This document shows, piece after piece, positions 1 to 8,900 of a stretch of 25,088 bases of DNA (position 1 is its first letter; every line of letters begins with the position of its first letter). The DNA is from a bacterium (lineage in GTDB: Bacteria; UBP13; UBA5359). A program made the translations under genes and the position numbers. The stretch covers positions 1 to 25,088 of the forward strand of contig JAQVUQ010000002.1 in the NCBI GenBank assembly GCA_028699365.1. The letters are read 5' to 3'. The notes below the pieces were generated by a model. That model worked only from the letters and a program-made list of their open reading frames with translations, was not told where the DNA came from and made no database searches.

Positions 1-23
1 ACAGTTGTCGCATGCCTTCCTCA

Positions 24-851
24 GGTTCAATTCCTCATAGGTAGCATCAGAACGATAGCCAGCTCATAGTTTGTCCTGGAGTGCTTTTTGTTTCAATTCC
101 TCATAGGTAGCATCAGAACGCGGAAGAGCGTATTCGCACCCATCAGAGGATAGGAGTTTCAATTCCTCATAGGTAGCATCAGAACACAGACCGGCCAGGA
201 ACAACAGGGTCTGCAGAAACTGTTTCAATTCCTCATAGGTAGCATCAGAACGAAGGTGATCATCTGGTGCAAATATCAGTATGACATGTTTCAATTCCTC
301 ATAGGTAGCATCAGAACTTCGCGGCATCCGCAAGGCCATGGGCAAATACGGCGTGTTTCAATTCCTCATAGGTAGCATCAGAACAATCGTTGTTGACGGC
401 GCATACCGCCACTTTCCGCAGTTTCAATTCCTCATAGGTAGCATCAGAACGTAATTATGAGGTGGAGAAGGACGAGGCAAGGCGGCGTTTCAATTCCTCA
501 TAGGTAGCATCAGAACGCAACAATCTGCATTGAACACAAGCGACTCTCTGAATGTTTCAATTCCTCATAGGTAGCATCAGAACGCGGAAGGCGCCGTCCT
601 GGGCAAGGTTACCAAAGGAGGTTTCAATTCCTCATAGGTAGCATCAGAACTTAACAGCAGCGTCGTTTGACCTGTCGGTAGTTTACGTTTCAATTCCTCA
701 TAGGTAGCATCAGAACTTAGCCATACGAGCACAACTTTACGTTCTTTGGGAGTTTCAATTCCTCATAGGTAGCATCAGAACTCGAAGCGGAAGTTATTGA
801 GGAGGTAAGCACAGATGAACTGTTTCAATTCCTCATAGGTAGCATCAGAAC
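24..851 (-). CRISPR. Type I-B CRISPR array, 13 repeats and 12 complete spacers
   Basis: The 30-bp repeat begins GTTTCAATTC and ends GCATCAGAAC on the plus strand. Copies lie at 24-53, 90-119, 156-185, 222-251, 288-317, 355-384, 421-450, 487-516, 554-583, 621-650, 687-716, 752-781 and 822-851. Spacers are 35-37 bp, except the 40-bp one at 782-821. Read on the minus strand the repeat ends in ATTGAAAC, the usual 8-nt 5' tag of I-B crRNAs, so transcription runs right to left from the leader at 852-1147 and the spacer at 782-821 is the newest. The 24-53 copy has one substitution (T to G at 25), which falls in the tag (ATTGAACC). That suits a degenerate leader-distal terminal repeat, but the window begins 23 bp further on, so whether the array continues cannot be told. 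Confidence 0.98.
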
Positions 852-1147
852 CCATTTGAATATACTAAAATTCAGTAAAGTGTGCAATAGCTGTTTTAAG
901 CTGTATCATCGGACGATCCATTATCCGGTAGCAGCTCTAATCTGAGAAACACTGTAAAATAGCGCAAACAAGAGAAACCTGTGGAATATTTTTAGTACAA
1001 GTAAGTGTCGTCGACCCCCGGCCATTATTACGCTATCGAGGGTCGACGACACATTATTCCCTTCAGGTCGGCACTTCCTTTTCAGCACATTATTCAATTA
1101 TCAATGTGCTTAATCTCAGCCTTGCTAAGAAAGCATAGTAGCTTCTT
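852..1147 (-). promoter_or_regulatory. CRISPR leader region
   Basis: This 296-bp non-coding stretch separates the cas2 stop codon from the first repeat. It lies on the side of the array where the leader is expected, given the ATTGAAAC end of the repeat on the minus strand. The part next to the array is AT-rich. It contains a perfect 13-bp inverted repeat (1005-1017 with 1040-1052) and an 8-bp one (1084-1091 with 1103-1110). I could not assign a convincing -35/-10 pair for the array promoter. I see no credible gene here. Confidence 0.8.
1005..1052. repeat. Perfect 13-bp inverted repeat in the leader region
   Basis: The arms GTGTCGTCGACCC (1005-1017) and GGGTCGACGACAC (1040-1052) are exact reverse complements separated by 22 nt. 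The element is GC-rich inside an AT-rich leader. It has no run of T on either side, so it does not look like an intrinsic terminator. It could be a dimeric regulator site, a cruciform, or a tiny MITE-like remnant. Confidence 0.85.
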
Positions 1148-1411
1148 CTATATGATTAATTCATTTCCTCCTTTTTCAGAGCCGATAATCTCCCGGGAGG
1201 AATATTTGGTTGTTCTCATACAGTAGAGAATGATTGAGTCCTCTTCTTTTTTGATGATTTTAGTCAGCTCCATTTTGAGCTTCTTTAGATTGGCATCGGA
1301 GATTTCGCCTTCCAGGACGGAGTTTTGTATCCAGGTCAGATACTGGCGGCATTTTTTCAGAACCTTATTCACTCTTTTTACATTGATATCATAAACCAGG
1401 ATGACAAACAT
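1148..1411 (-). CDS. cas2: CRISPR-associated endonuclease Cas2
   Basis: This 87-residue protein has the usual length and fold signature of Cas2, a ferredoxin-like dimer that bridges two Cas1 dimers in the spacer-integration complex. The N-terminus FVILVYDIN is the first beta strand ending in the conserved Asp (D8). The ATG start is preceded by a GGGGGAG stretch about 8 nt upstream. It is the last gene of the I-B operon, 16 bp after the cas1 stop, and is followed by the leader and array. Family assignment is secure; whether it has nuclease activity of its own is unknown. Confidence 0.95.
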   Translation of the reverse strand: MFVILVYDINVKRVNKVLKKCRQYLTWIQNSVLEGEISDANLKKLKMELTKIIKKEEDSIILYCMRTTKYSSREIIGSEKGGNELII

Positions 1412-1427
1412 TCAATCACTCCCCCAC

Positions 1428-2420
1428 TCACCATTGTGCAACAAACGCCTTGTAATCCTTCTCCCCCATCAGATGTTTTTCAAGCTTGTAGGCTTCCAAT
1501 CTGATCAATCTTCGATAAGATACCGGGCGCTCTATGGCACGATGGTTTATCGTCGCCTTCAGCTTTGCATCCAGTTCCGCCACAAAGGTCTTTTTGGCCT
1601 TTTCCTTCATCATAATTCCCTGCGATGCCTGCTCGAAATCTTCCGGGCTTATCATCTTGCGCCCCAACAGTGAGAAGATCAGCCGGTCTATAATCACCGG
1701 CTTGAATATCTCGGCTAAATCGAGATTTAGTGAAAAGCTCCTGAAATTGGTTGTATGAAGATAGCCTATGCGCGGATCGAGATGCGTATTATATATTTCG
1801 CTCAGGCAGATGGTATACATGAGCGAGTTGCCGAAGCTGATAAGCGTGTTCAGCATATTCTGCGGCGGTCTGCGGGTTCGCTTATCAAACGCAAAACCGT
1901 CATTGCCGATGATATCGTCAAACGCCCGGTAATAATACTCTCTTATATTACCCTCCAGAGCCATAAGAGCGGGAATACCGTTACTCGCATTCATGGAGTC
2001 CAGCAGTTCCTCGATTGCTTTCAGAGTCTCCTCCAGCGGCTTGCCACGGCTTATGTAATATTTCATTACCTGCCGGATGTTTTTGCCTGCACCGGTCAAT
2101 AACTCCAAGGCAATGCTACAGCGTTTTAAATCATCAAGGTAATGCTCAGCCTGCTTGAGGATCATGTAGCCGGAGTTCAAATGCTCCCGCGGATAGAAAG
2201 AGCCGGTATAGTAGCCGTAATAGTTGAAATAATGAAGTATGATCTCCTTCTTGGCCAGAAGTTCCAGCAACCTCTTGTTGAAGCTGACCTCCCCATAAAT
2301 CATGATCTCCCCGGTATCCTCAACCGGGATAAAACGCCTTCCCTCGCTGGTTTCAAAGGACAGCGTATTGTCTTTCCTGGAAAGCTCGCCGTCCGAGAAC
2401 AGATAAACAGTCTTTCTCAA
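1428..2420 (-). CDS. cas1: CRISPR-associated endonuclease Cas1 (type I-B)
   Basis: Cas1 is the integrase that inserts new spacers at the leader end of the array. The TTG start at 2420 gives a 330-residue protein beginning MRKTVYLFSDGEL, the standard Cas1 N-terminus, and is preceded by GGGAGG 8 nt upstream. The open frame extends 15 codons further to an ATG at 2465, but that would overlap cas4 and has no fitting ribosome site. The expected active-site residues are visible: E156 (ALEGNIRE), H222 (GYLHTTNF) and E237 (DLAEIFKP). It lies 14 bp downstream of cas4 and 16 bp upstream of cas2, consistent with one adaptation cassette. Confidence 0.96.
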   Translation of the reverse strand: MRKTVYLFSDGELSRKDNTLSFETSEGRRFIPVEDTGEIMIYGEVSFNKRLLELLAKKEIILHYFNYYGYYTGSFYPREHLNSGYMILKQAEHYLDDLKRCSIALELLTGAGKNIRQVMKYYISRGKPLEETLKAIEELLDSMNASNGIPALMALEGNIREYYYRAFDDIIGNDGFAFDKRTRRPPQNMLNTLISFGNSLMYTICLSEIYNTHLDPRIGYLHTTNFRSFSLNLDLAEIFKPVIIDRLIFSLLGRKMISPEDFEQASQGIMMKEKAKKTFVAELDAKLKATINHRAIERPVSYRRLIRLEAYKLEKHLMGEKDYKAFVAQW

Positions 2421-2434
2421 TATCGCACCTCCCG

Positions 2435-2935
2435 TTAAGACCAGCAGAACTCTGCATAGGCACAACTCCGGCAGTAGTTTATCCTGGCAGGCACCGGCGG
2501 TTTCTCCATTTGCAGTATCCGCTTTATATCCTCTGTGACTCTCTCGATCTCGGCCGTACCGTCCTCATCGAGTGTAATTTCCTCTCGCCCTTTCTCCTGA
2601 GGGAAGAGCAATTCACCTACGGCATCAACGCCATGCATCTTAAGTTCATACAAATAGAACAGCAGTTGCATACGCGCACTCTTTTCAAACTTGGATGACT
2701 TCTTTACCTCGCCGATTACCAGCTTACCGTCTTTGATCCGGTAAATATCCATCCTGTTATGCTCAAAAGAGAGCTCTTTTTTCTCCCGGTTGAAAGATTG
2801 CTCCTGAAGATACCGTCCGATGGATACGTTGGTATCCTCTCTGTCCGGCTCCAGTTGATGAGCGATAAGCCAGACTTCACGCTGACAGATGTGGTAATAC
2901 CATATCAGCGTCCCGTATACCCGGATTTCCTCCAT
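2435..2935 (-). CDS. cas4: CRISPR-associated exonuclease Cas4
   Basis: This 166-residue RecB-family nuclease trims prespacers and helps set PAM choice and orientation together with Cas1-Cas2. A Cys near the N-terminus (C17, YYHICQRE) and three at the C-terminus (C155, C158 and C164, in CRSCAYAEFC) form the 4Fe-4S cluster signature. The nuclease core shows D63 (RMDIYR) and the ExK motif E76-V-K78 (GEVKKS). The ATG has a strong GAAGGAGGG site upstream. It sits 35 bp after cas3 and directly before cas1, as usual for I-B loci. Confidence 0.95.
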   Translation of the reverse strand: MEEIRVYGTLIWYYHICQREVWLIAHQLEPDREDTNVSIGRYLQEQSFNREKKELSFEHNRMDIYRIKDGKLVIGEVKKSSKFEKSARMQLLFYLYELKMHGVDAVGELLFPQEKGREEITLDEDGTAEIERVTEDIKRILQMEKPPVPARINYCRSCAYAEFCWS

Positions 2936-2970
2936 GCCTGCCCTCCTTCTCTGAGCGTAAGACGGTATAT

Positions 2971-5400
2971 TCAGAATATCATAGCCGCATCGCTGACGGC
3001 AAAGCCGGTATCTTTATCGTAATACCTCTTCAGGTCGGGTTTGCCAATAAAGTGAAAGCCGTAAACCTTTGGCGGAAGAGCCCCGGGATCAGGGCGATGT
3101 ACGGAAATCACATATTCGTAAAGCCGGCTCTTTATGGCGCAGAATTTCTCTTCCTTCGCATAAAAATCCTCTATTTCAAGTATATCTTCGTATTCATGCC
3201 AGATATGCGTAGCTTCATCATCCAGCTCCAGAAAAACGCCGGCACTCTCCCCTTCTTCTATCAGGCGGAAATGATTTACGCCTTTTTTATCACGGTCATC
3301 GGAGAAAAACCGCATAACTGTTGCCGCCTGCAACAGTTCCGAAGCCTCTTTGAAGCTGACCCTGGTTTCAATCGTCTGAAAGTAAGTGTTTATCAGGTTG
3401 AGGAATTCCGCTTCATCAATCGTATTCCGCGTCTCCAGCAATTGCCTGGTTACATCCAGAGCCACGTTATCGTATATCAGTGCAGCCAGACTGCGGCCGT
3501 TGCCCTTGCACAGATTGATCACGCGGACAAGGCCGCTGCTTTTAGCATGGCGGTTGCATCTTCCCGCCGCCTGGTTAATAGCATCCAGGGGAGCCAGATC
3601 CCTGTAAACGATATCGAAATCTATATCCACTCCGGCCTCTATCAACTGAGTGCTGACCACCAGCCGGCACTCCCCGGCGGCAATTCTGCCAATGCGCTCC
3701 TGCCGGTGTTTCATGGCCACGGCTGTGGATAAGTAACAGATATCCTCCGAGGTAGCTTTCTTCAGTATATGGAAGAGTTCCCTGGCGGAGTTGATGGTAT
3801 TCATTATAAGAAGGAATTTCCTGTCCGGCTGGGCAAGTATCTCTCCGGATATCATGGCGGCCACCTCTTCAAGAAGACGCGGTGTCATATCCACCTCCAT
3901 CCTGACACGGTTCATAGCCTGAAAATATCGGGCCGGCTTTACCAGATCAACCGCCTTGTTAACCGATGCAAATATCCTGGGCTGAGTGGCGGTGACCAGA
4001 ATGATATCGGACGAGGTGTTCTCCGTCATATAATTGAGCAGAAGCTCCACCAGCGGCCAGTAGCGGGTGGGCAGCGTCTGTATCTCATCAAGTATGATGA
4101 TGGAATTGACCAGGCGATGGAACCGCCGCAGATTACTGTTGCGCCAGCCCATCAGGGTTTCAAAAAACTGGATGAAGGTAGTTACGACAATGGCTGCCTC
4201 CCAGCCTTCAATAAGCAGCTTGGATTCATGGTGAGAGTAGCCACGCTCCTCCACAGGCTCTTTATCCAGGCGATAGACGGGATCGGCCAGATGATGATGT
4301 TTGAGCAGCAGATGATGTCCGGCCTGACCACCGGAAAGGAGTATATCGGACATAACTTTATAGTTCTGATCTATGATACTGAGAAAGGGAAGAGCGTATA
4401 TGATCTGCGGATATACGCCGCTCTCTTCCCCCCGTTGCGAGCGTAGCTTTATGGCACAATTGAAGGCGGTCAAGGTTTTGCCAAGGCCGGTAGGCAATGA
4501 AAGCCGGAAGACATGTTCCGAACTGCGTTCAGCCAAACAGGCGGCGCTCTCCTGATATGCCTCTTCCCTGAGGAGATTTATGCCGCTACGTTCCCAACCC
4601 CGGCCGGCTTTATATCCGTCTACAAGATCGGCCGGCAAGCTTCCCTCCGCCAGCCGGTAGTGTTCCAGTCCCGCCTCATGCTTGTCGGCATCGATCAGCA
4701 AAGAATATAGGAAAAGAAAACGGAAATACTCACGTAGATTGAAAATATCATTCGTCAACAGCGCGGAGCTTGAGGTGATCCTGCCGGCCTGCATCATCAA
4801 ATCAATGATAAGATTTCGCCAGGGGCGCCTTATGCTTCGCATCTCAGCAGAGATGCCCCTGATCCACCCTTCCAGCAGTCCCTGGCTGAAAGGTTCCATC
4901 TCCGCGGCCGAAGCTGGAAGATCTGCCTTAAGCATCTTCCAGAGAGAGTTGAGCGTATCGTAGTCTATCGATGCGGCCTGCCTGAGGAGCAGCTTCACCT
5001 CATCATCGCTCAGATCGGCATATTCATCGGCTATATCCTTTAAATTGCCGTGATGCCTTCTGATGGCCAGATAGACGAAAAACCTCAGTTTCTCCGCTTC
5101 CGGATGGTCGCCAAAGCAGTGCCGGGCCAGGTAATAACCGGCAACGGCTGAAAGCAGGCCGTGTCTCTCCAGAGACCCGCCCTGCAGATGGGGATTCTTT
5201 TCCACCGACGATATATAACGCTGGAAGTAACCGGTAGCCTTGCCGAAATCATGCGCCAGACAGACTATGGCCAGCATACCCGATAGTTGGTTATTATCCC
5301 ACAGACTGCTATCCCTGTCTCCCAGAAGATGCTGTGCCAGGCGTTTTACTCCCAGCAGATGATCCTCAAGTAGCTTATGAGGATGGCTCAGCAAAGGCAA
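2971..5400 (-). CDS. cas3: CRISPR-associated helicase/nuclease Cas3 (HD-helicase)
   Basis: Cas3 is recruited to Cascade-bound target DNA, nicks the displaced strand and degrades it while unwinding. At 809 residues it contains both modules. The N-terminal HD nuclease shows H14, H50-D51 (LAHDFGK), H80 and the RRHHG motif near 114-118. The SF2 helicase has Walker A PTGLGKT (303-309), DEIQ (438-441), a VTATQP motif, and motif VI within the QAAGRCNRH stretch. The start is a TTG at 5400 with GGGAGG six or so bases upstream, and the gene overlaps the cas5 end by 13 bp, suggesting translational coupling. All key motifs look intact. Confidence 0.96.
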   Translation of the reverse strand: MPLLSHPHKLLEDHLLGVKRLAQHLLGDRDSSLWDNNQLSGMLAIVCLAHDFGKATGYFQRYISSVEKNPHLQGGSLERHGLLSAVAGYYLARHCFGDHPEAEKLRFFVYLAIRRHHGNLKDIADEYADLSDDEVKLLLRQAASIDYDTLNSLWKMLKADLPASAAEMEPFSQGLLEGWIRGISAEMRSIRRPWRNLIIDLMMQAGRITSSSALLTNDIFNLREYFRFLFLYSLLIDADKHEAGLEHYRLAEGSLPADLVDGYKAGRGWERSGINLLREEAYQESAACLAERSSEHVFRLSLPTGLGKTLTAFNCAIKLRSQRGEESGVYPQIIYALPFLSIIDQNYKVMSDILLSGGQAGHHLLLKHHHLADPVYRLDKEPVEERGYSHHESKLLIEGWEAAIVVTTFIQFFETLMGWRNSNLRRFHRLVNSIIILDEIQTLPTRYWPLVELLLNYMTENTSSDIILVTATQPRIFASVNKAVDLVKPARYFQAMNRVRMEVDMTPRLLEEVAAMISGEILAQPDRKFLLIMNTINSARELFHILKKATSEDICYLSTAVAMKHRQERIGRIAAGECRLVVSTQLIEAGVDIDFDIVYRDLAPLDAINQAAGRCNRHAKSSGLVRVINLCKGNGRSLAALIYDNVALDVTRQLLETRNTIDEAEFLNLINTYFQTIETRVSFKEASELLQAATVMRFFSDDRDKKGVNHFRLIEEGESAGVFLELDDEATHIWHEYEDILEIEDFYAKEEKFCAIKSRLYEYVISVHRPDPGALPPKVYGFHFIGKPDLKRYYDKDTGFAVSDAAMIF

Positions 5401-6140
5401 TCCTGTCCTCCCGTCCGGATTATGGAGATATTTTCGCCGGCTCCCCTCCAGAAATGCGTCAGCTTGAGTGACATGGATCTTCCCTGGGACTCCGCCAGAA
5501 GCTCACCATATTCCTGCACTTCACGGTTATCGTTCATGGAGAACGGCATCCGCTCCTTGATATACCGTCTATCAGGTGTAAGGGCTATACCCTCTTTTCT
5601 TATATGATTCAAAGGAACGGCGGTTACTATCTTCACCGGATCACCGGCTTCCTCCAGGGTAAACTCATCCACTCCCATAAAACGGAAATCCGCCAGCAAT
5701 TCACTCAATCCCAGGCTGACCGTATAATAACATTTATGCTCCATAAGGGTGGATGCCAAGCGCCCGAATAGCTCCTGGTCCTCCATAGTTATGTAAAAGC
5801 GGTAGGCAGCCTCTTTAAGGAATTCGAACTTTATTTGCGTTCTGGCTCCCTCCCGTCTCTGCTTGGGCACCCAGACATTGCTCTTGGTATTGATGAGGTT
5901 AATTCCCATGCGTGTCTTCTTTACAGGTGACAGCAACCGGATGCCTATACCGGTTACGGCTTCAGTAAGTATCTTTACATACAGTTCTTCCTCTCTCGGC
6001 AGACCAAGAACAGCGCCGATAATCCCCAAGACAGCCGTAGGAGGAATCACGGAGAAGGTAACAGGGGAAGAGGTGGAGTAATACTTGCGAAAGTGCGCGT
6101 AATCCCCCGTTACATCAAAACTCAATACTTTGATGCTCAT
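5388..6140 (-). CDS. cas5b: Cascade subunit Cas5 (type I-B)
   Basis: This 250-residue protein opens with the typical Cas5 N-terminus: a first strand SIKVLSFDVTGDYAHFRK, then the PVTFSVIPPTAVLGIIGAVLG segment. Cas5 caps the 5' tag of the crRNA and contacts the large subunit of Cascade. It follows cas7 by 12 bp and overlaps cas3 by 13 bp, the order cas8b-cas7-cas5-cas3 being the I-B standard. The ribosome site before the ATG is weak (GGACGGTGACGCC), so it may rely on readthrough from cas7. Nothing looks truncated. Confidence 0.94.
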   Translation of the reverse strand: MSIKVLSFDVTGDYAHFRKYYSTSSPVTFSVIPPTAVLGIIGAVLGLPREEELYVKILTEAVTGIGIRLLSPVKKTRMGINLINTKSNVWVPKQRREGARTQIKFEFLKEAAYRFYITMEDQELFGRLASTLMEHKCYYTVSLGLSELLADFRFMGVDEFTLEEAGDPVKIVTAVPLNHIRKEGIALTPDRRYIKERMPFSMNDNREVQEYGELLAESQGRSMSLKLTHFWRGAGENISIIRTGGQDCLC

Positions 6141-6152
6141 GGCGTCACCGTC

Positions 6153-7121
6153 CTAAAATGACATCGCCTCAGTCTTGATTCCCGCAGCAGACAGAGCTTT
6201 GGCAAGGTCTGCCGACATCCTGACCGCATCGGCGGCAGCATATTGCACGTAAGCAATCTTTCCGCTGTTGGCTGTCAGTGCCTTGATCAACGGCTCAACG
6301 TTCAGAACAACTTCACCTATATCCCGCAGTGCCTCGTCTTCAACTTCATACCCGGCAGATACCAGCTTATCCAACTCACCGATGTGGAAGCAAGGTTCAG
6401 AGTAGGCCACTCTCAACAGGAGCCTGGGATTGTGCATGGCTTTGGATCTGGAGATGAGGTTCCTGGTCCCAGCCCAGATCGCTTCCAGAAGTTTGGAGAC
6501 ATCATCCTCCGTCAGCCCGGTATGTTTGGCGGCGTTTTCATTGACTATCCCATGAAAGGCTATCAGGGAGTAGGGCAGGACATACTCCTCCCGGAAGGTC
6601 TTCTGGGTTTTGTTCTCATCGGCGGCAAAAGCGCCGGTGCCTTTGATATACTGCAATTTCACTCTATGTAGAGAGCGTCCCATCTTGAACTGCACCGGGC
6701 CGGTAAAGGTAATGGAACCTTTCTCCTTCGGCGATTTTTCCAGCGGTATAGTGGCTCCAAACAGTCGGACGTCTATACAGCCGGAGAGGAGATTGTTCTG
6801 AATGATATCCTTCATCTCTTTAAGGCTGCCAAATTTGGCTTTATTCAGCTTTGTCCCTTCCTGCAGAAGAAAATCCTCTGCCCTCAGCTTGGCGTCCTGA
6901 ATAACATCGTTATCGTCGGCGATCTCCCTGACGAAGATCTCCTCACCCTTGACCTGATGCAGGTAATCCCGCACCGTGCGCTTCAGCCTGACATCAGTAA
7001 CGATATTACGCCCGGTCTCCTCGTCTATCCGGGGCTTGTTGGCATCCAGCGGATCCCCGTTGGGATTGGCATAACTGACATCGTAAAGGAACAACAACTC
7101 CGAACGATTACTGATTGACAT
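6153..7121 (-). CDS. cas7: Cascade backbone subunit Cas7 (type I-B, Csh2-like)
   Basis: The 322-residue product carries the Cas7/Csh2 signatures: YANPNGDPLDANKPR with GRNIVTDVRLKRTVRDYL near the N-terminus, and SRSKAMHNPRLLLRVAY in the C-terminal third. Cas7 forms the helical filament along the crRNA spacer. I start it at the ATG at 7121, which has AAGGAGGAG upstream; an ATG nine codons earlier lacks a good site. This start overlaps the end of cas8b by 14 bp. It is probably the most abundant Cascade subunit by analogy with other I-B complexes. Confidence 0.95.
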   Translation of the reverse strand: MSISNRSELLFLYDVSYANPNGDPLDANKPRIDEETGRNIVTDVRLKRTVRDYLHQVKGEEIFVREIADDNDVIQDAKLRAEDFLLQEGTKLNKAKFGSLKEMKDIIQNNLLSGCIDVRLFGATIPLEKSPKEKGSITFTGPVQFKMGRSLHRVKLQYIKGTGAFAADENKTQKTFREEYVLPYSLIAFHGIVNENAAKHTGLTEDDVSKLLEAIWAGTRNLISRSKAMHNPRLLLRVAYSEPCFHIGELDKLVSAGYEVEDEALRDIGEVVLNVEPLIKALTANSGKIAYVQYAAADAVRMSADLAKALSAAGIKTEAMSF

Positions 7122-8871
7122 TTTTACTCTCCTCCTTGTTTTCGGCATCGGTGTAGACTATACCGTTGATCTCTCTGTAGAGGCTCATGCCGCAGGCCAG
7201 ATAGAAATTCAGTTCATCCACCGACATTCTCCATGACGGCGAAGCCTGCAGGAATAACTCCGAGGCGGCGGCGGCCATTTCAGCCTTACCCTTATCATAA
7301 CTTTCGTATTCCTGGAGCTTGTTGATGACTTTGGGAAGCAACCCCTTTACCCGGCGTTCATCCAGCTTCAATCCCCCCAGTTCGGTCATAAACGGTTGTG
7401 ATTTTCTCTTGACGTACTGAACGTTGAGCAGCATCCTGGTCAGAGCTCCCAGCAGAAATACCGCTCTCTTCTCCGGCCTGTCCAACTGGCCGCAATACCT
7501 GTTGAATACCGGATCGAAAATAGTTTCCGACATGGCGACCATCTCCTTTCTAAACATATGCAATCTGTCCATAAAAAGCAGCGTTTGTACGGCATCCAGT
7601 GTCATGTAAGCCCATTTGCCGTCTTCCGCGGAATTGTTGAACTCACGCCGTATCTCCCGCATAAAATGGGGCATAAGGAACCTCACGGACAACGACAGGC
7701 CCTTGAATATGCTGTTGGTTATCTCCAGAAAGTATTTATCCAGATCGTCTTCTCTCTTGCCCTCGCTGGATCGCCTGAAAAACATCCTTATCCGGCCGAA
7801 GCTGAAGGGGTGCTCCGGAAAGACAGCATCCACCCCGGCTTTGGCGGCAAATATGGTCTGTAACCGGGAGGGGAGGACGTCATCTATCAGCAGCAGGATA
7901 CGTTCGGCTCCCTGTACTTTCCGCAGAAAGAAAAGATGTAAGGCCATGGAATCCTGCTGCTGCGCCAGATAATCCAGGATTTCATTCTCATCGCTGGTAA
8001 GCCTGGCACCGCTGCTGTCTTTGGCAAGCTTAGTCTTCCTGTCAGCCATAAGGAGTACTGGCAATATGTCATCATGCAATTCGCCGATCGTGAATTGCGG
8101 CACCACCTGATAGCTGAGACCGTAGAAATAGAACGACAGGCGATCTGCCAGCAAACGCTTTCCCTCTTCCAATTGCAGCGCACAATCGGCACAGACGGGA
8201 TGATTACGCCAGCTTCTGCCGGCATCGAAATGCCCGGCAATGAATCCCGGTTTGTCGTTGGTATAGAAACTGAAGCAGGCTCCATCGGTAACATAGTCTT
8301 TCCGTTCGCCACAAACCGAGCAAACCTTGCCGGTAGCGGAAATCCTATCGCTCTTGGCTTGCACCAGCCCCAGAAATGCTGAGACAAAGGCCGGAATATC
8401 GTAAAGATAACGCTCACCGATGCGCAAAGTCAGGACAGCACCCTTCTTCAGCCTGGTTTGTTCATCTTCTATAGCAGTAATAATCGTTTTCTTTTTAAGC
8501 TCAAGCTCTTTCCTGACAGCCTCGAAAAGCGCCTTGTCGGATTTGGGAAGATCCAGTTCCTTAGCTACTCTCTTAAACCATTGTATGATTTTGCCGTCAA
8601 AGGTTTTGCCTGACTCGATAAGCATGGCCGTAGGCGAAAAGTTGCTTCCATTTGGGCTGCCGCGGCGATAGATATACTTCTCCTCACCAGGTGCATTGGT
8701 ATCTTCAATATAGATACCCTGGAAGGCGTATTCAGGGGTATCATCCAATTGGATGACCATAGTATAAGGGTAAAAACCGGCGTCAACAGGTTGTATCAGC
8801 ACCGACAGTACATCACCCCGACCGCCCCGTCCCAGACTCCAGGCACCAAGTTCCTTAATAGCCGAAAGCAC
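7108..8871 (-). CDS. cas8b: Cascade large subunit Cas8b (Csh1-like)
   Basis: This 587-residue protein is the subtype-defining large subunit of I-B Cascade, which recognises the PAM and recruits Cas3. A zinc-finger-like pattern C184-x2-C187 with C227-x2-C230 sits in the middle (KVCSVCGER and HPVCADC), typical of Cas8b/Csh1 proteins. The start is a GTG, bounded by an in-frame stop only three codons upstream, with AAAGGGGTG before it. It lies 29 bp downstream of cas6. The C-terminal part is helix-rich and may contribute the small-subunit function, since no separate cas11 gene is visible in this operon; an internal start is possible. Confidence 0.92.
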   Translation of the reverse strand: MLSAIKELGAWSLGRGGRGDVLSVLIQPVDAGFYPYTMVIQLDDTPEYAFQGIYIEDTNAPGEEKYIYRRGSPNGSNFSPTAMLIESGKTFDGKIIQWFKRVAKELDLPKSDKALFEAVRKELELKKKTIITAIEDEQTRLKKGAVLTLRIGERYLYDIPAFVSAFLGLVQAKSDRISATGKVCSVCGERKDYVTDGACFSFYTNDKPGFIAGHFDAGRSWRNHPVCADCALQLEEGKRLLADRLSFYFYGLSYQVVPQFTIGELHDDILPVLLMADRKTKLAKDSSGARLTSDENEILDYLAQQQDSMALHLFFLRKVQGAERILLLIDDVLPSRLQTIFAAKAGVDAVFPEHPFSFGRIRMFFRRSSEGKREDDLDKYFLEITNSIFKGLSLSVRFLMPHFMREIRREFNNSAEDGKWAYMTLDAVQTLLFMDRLHMFRKEMVAMSETIFDPVFNRYCGQLDRPEKRAVFLLGALTRMLLNVQYVKRKSQPFMTELGGLKLDERRVKGLLPKVINKLQEYESYDKGKAEMAAAASELFLQASPSWRMSVDELNFYLACGMSLYREINGIVYTDAENKEESKNVNQ

Positions 8872-8900
8872 TTCAATTCACCCCTTTCCCAGAGGTTGCA

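Noticed and set aside
120-155. Spacer sharing 12 nt (GGAAGAGCGTAT) with the cas3 gene near 4388
   Set aside because: The match is short and lies at the non-seed end of the spacer, so self-targeting is not supported.
64-345. 93-codon open frame across the CRISPR array
   Set aside because: It encodes the repeat over and over (SDATYEELK) and lies entirely within repeats and spacers.
1084-1110. 8-bp hairpin after cas2 as an intrinsic terminator
   Set aside because: The stem AGCACATT is AT-rich with an 11-nt loop and no T-run follows on either strand.
3052-4446. Two long plus-strand frames of about 225 codons
   Set aside because: They run antisense through cas3, whose HD and helicase motifs are complete; they have no recognisable domain.
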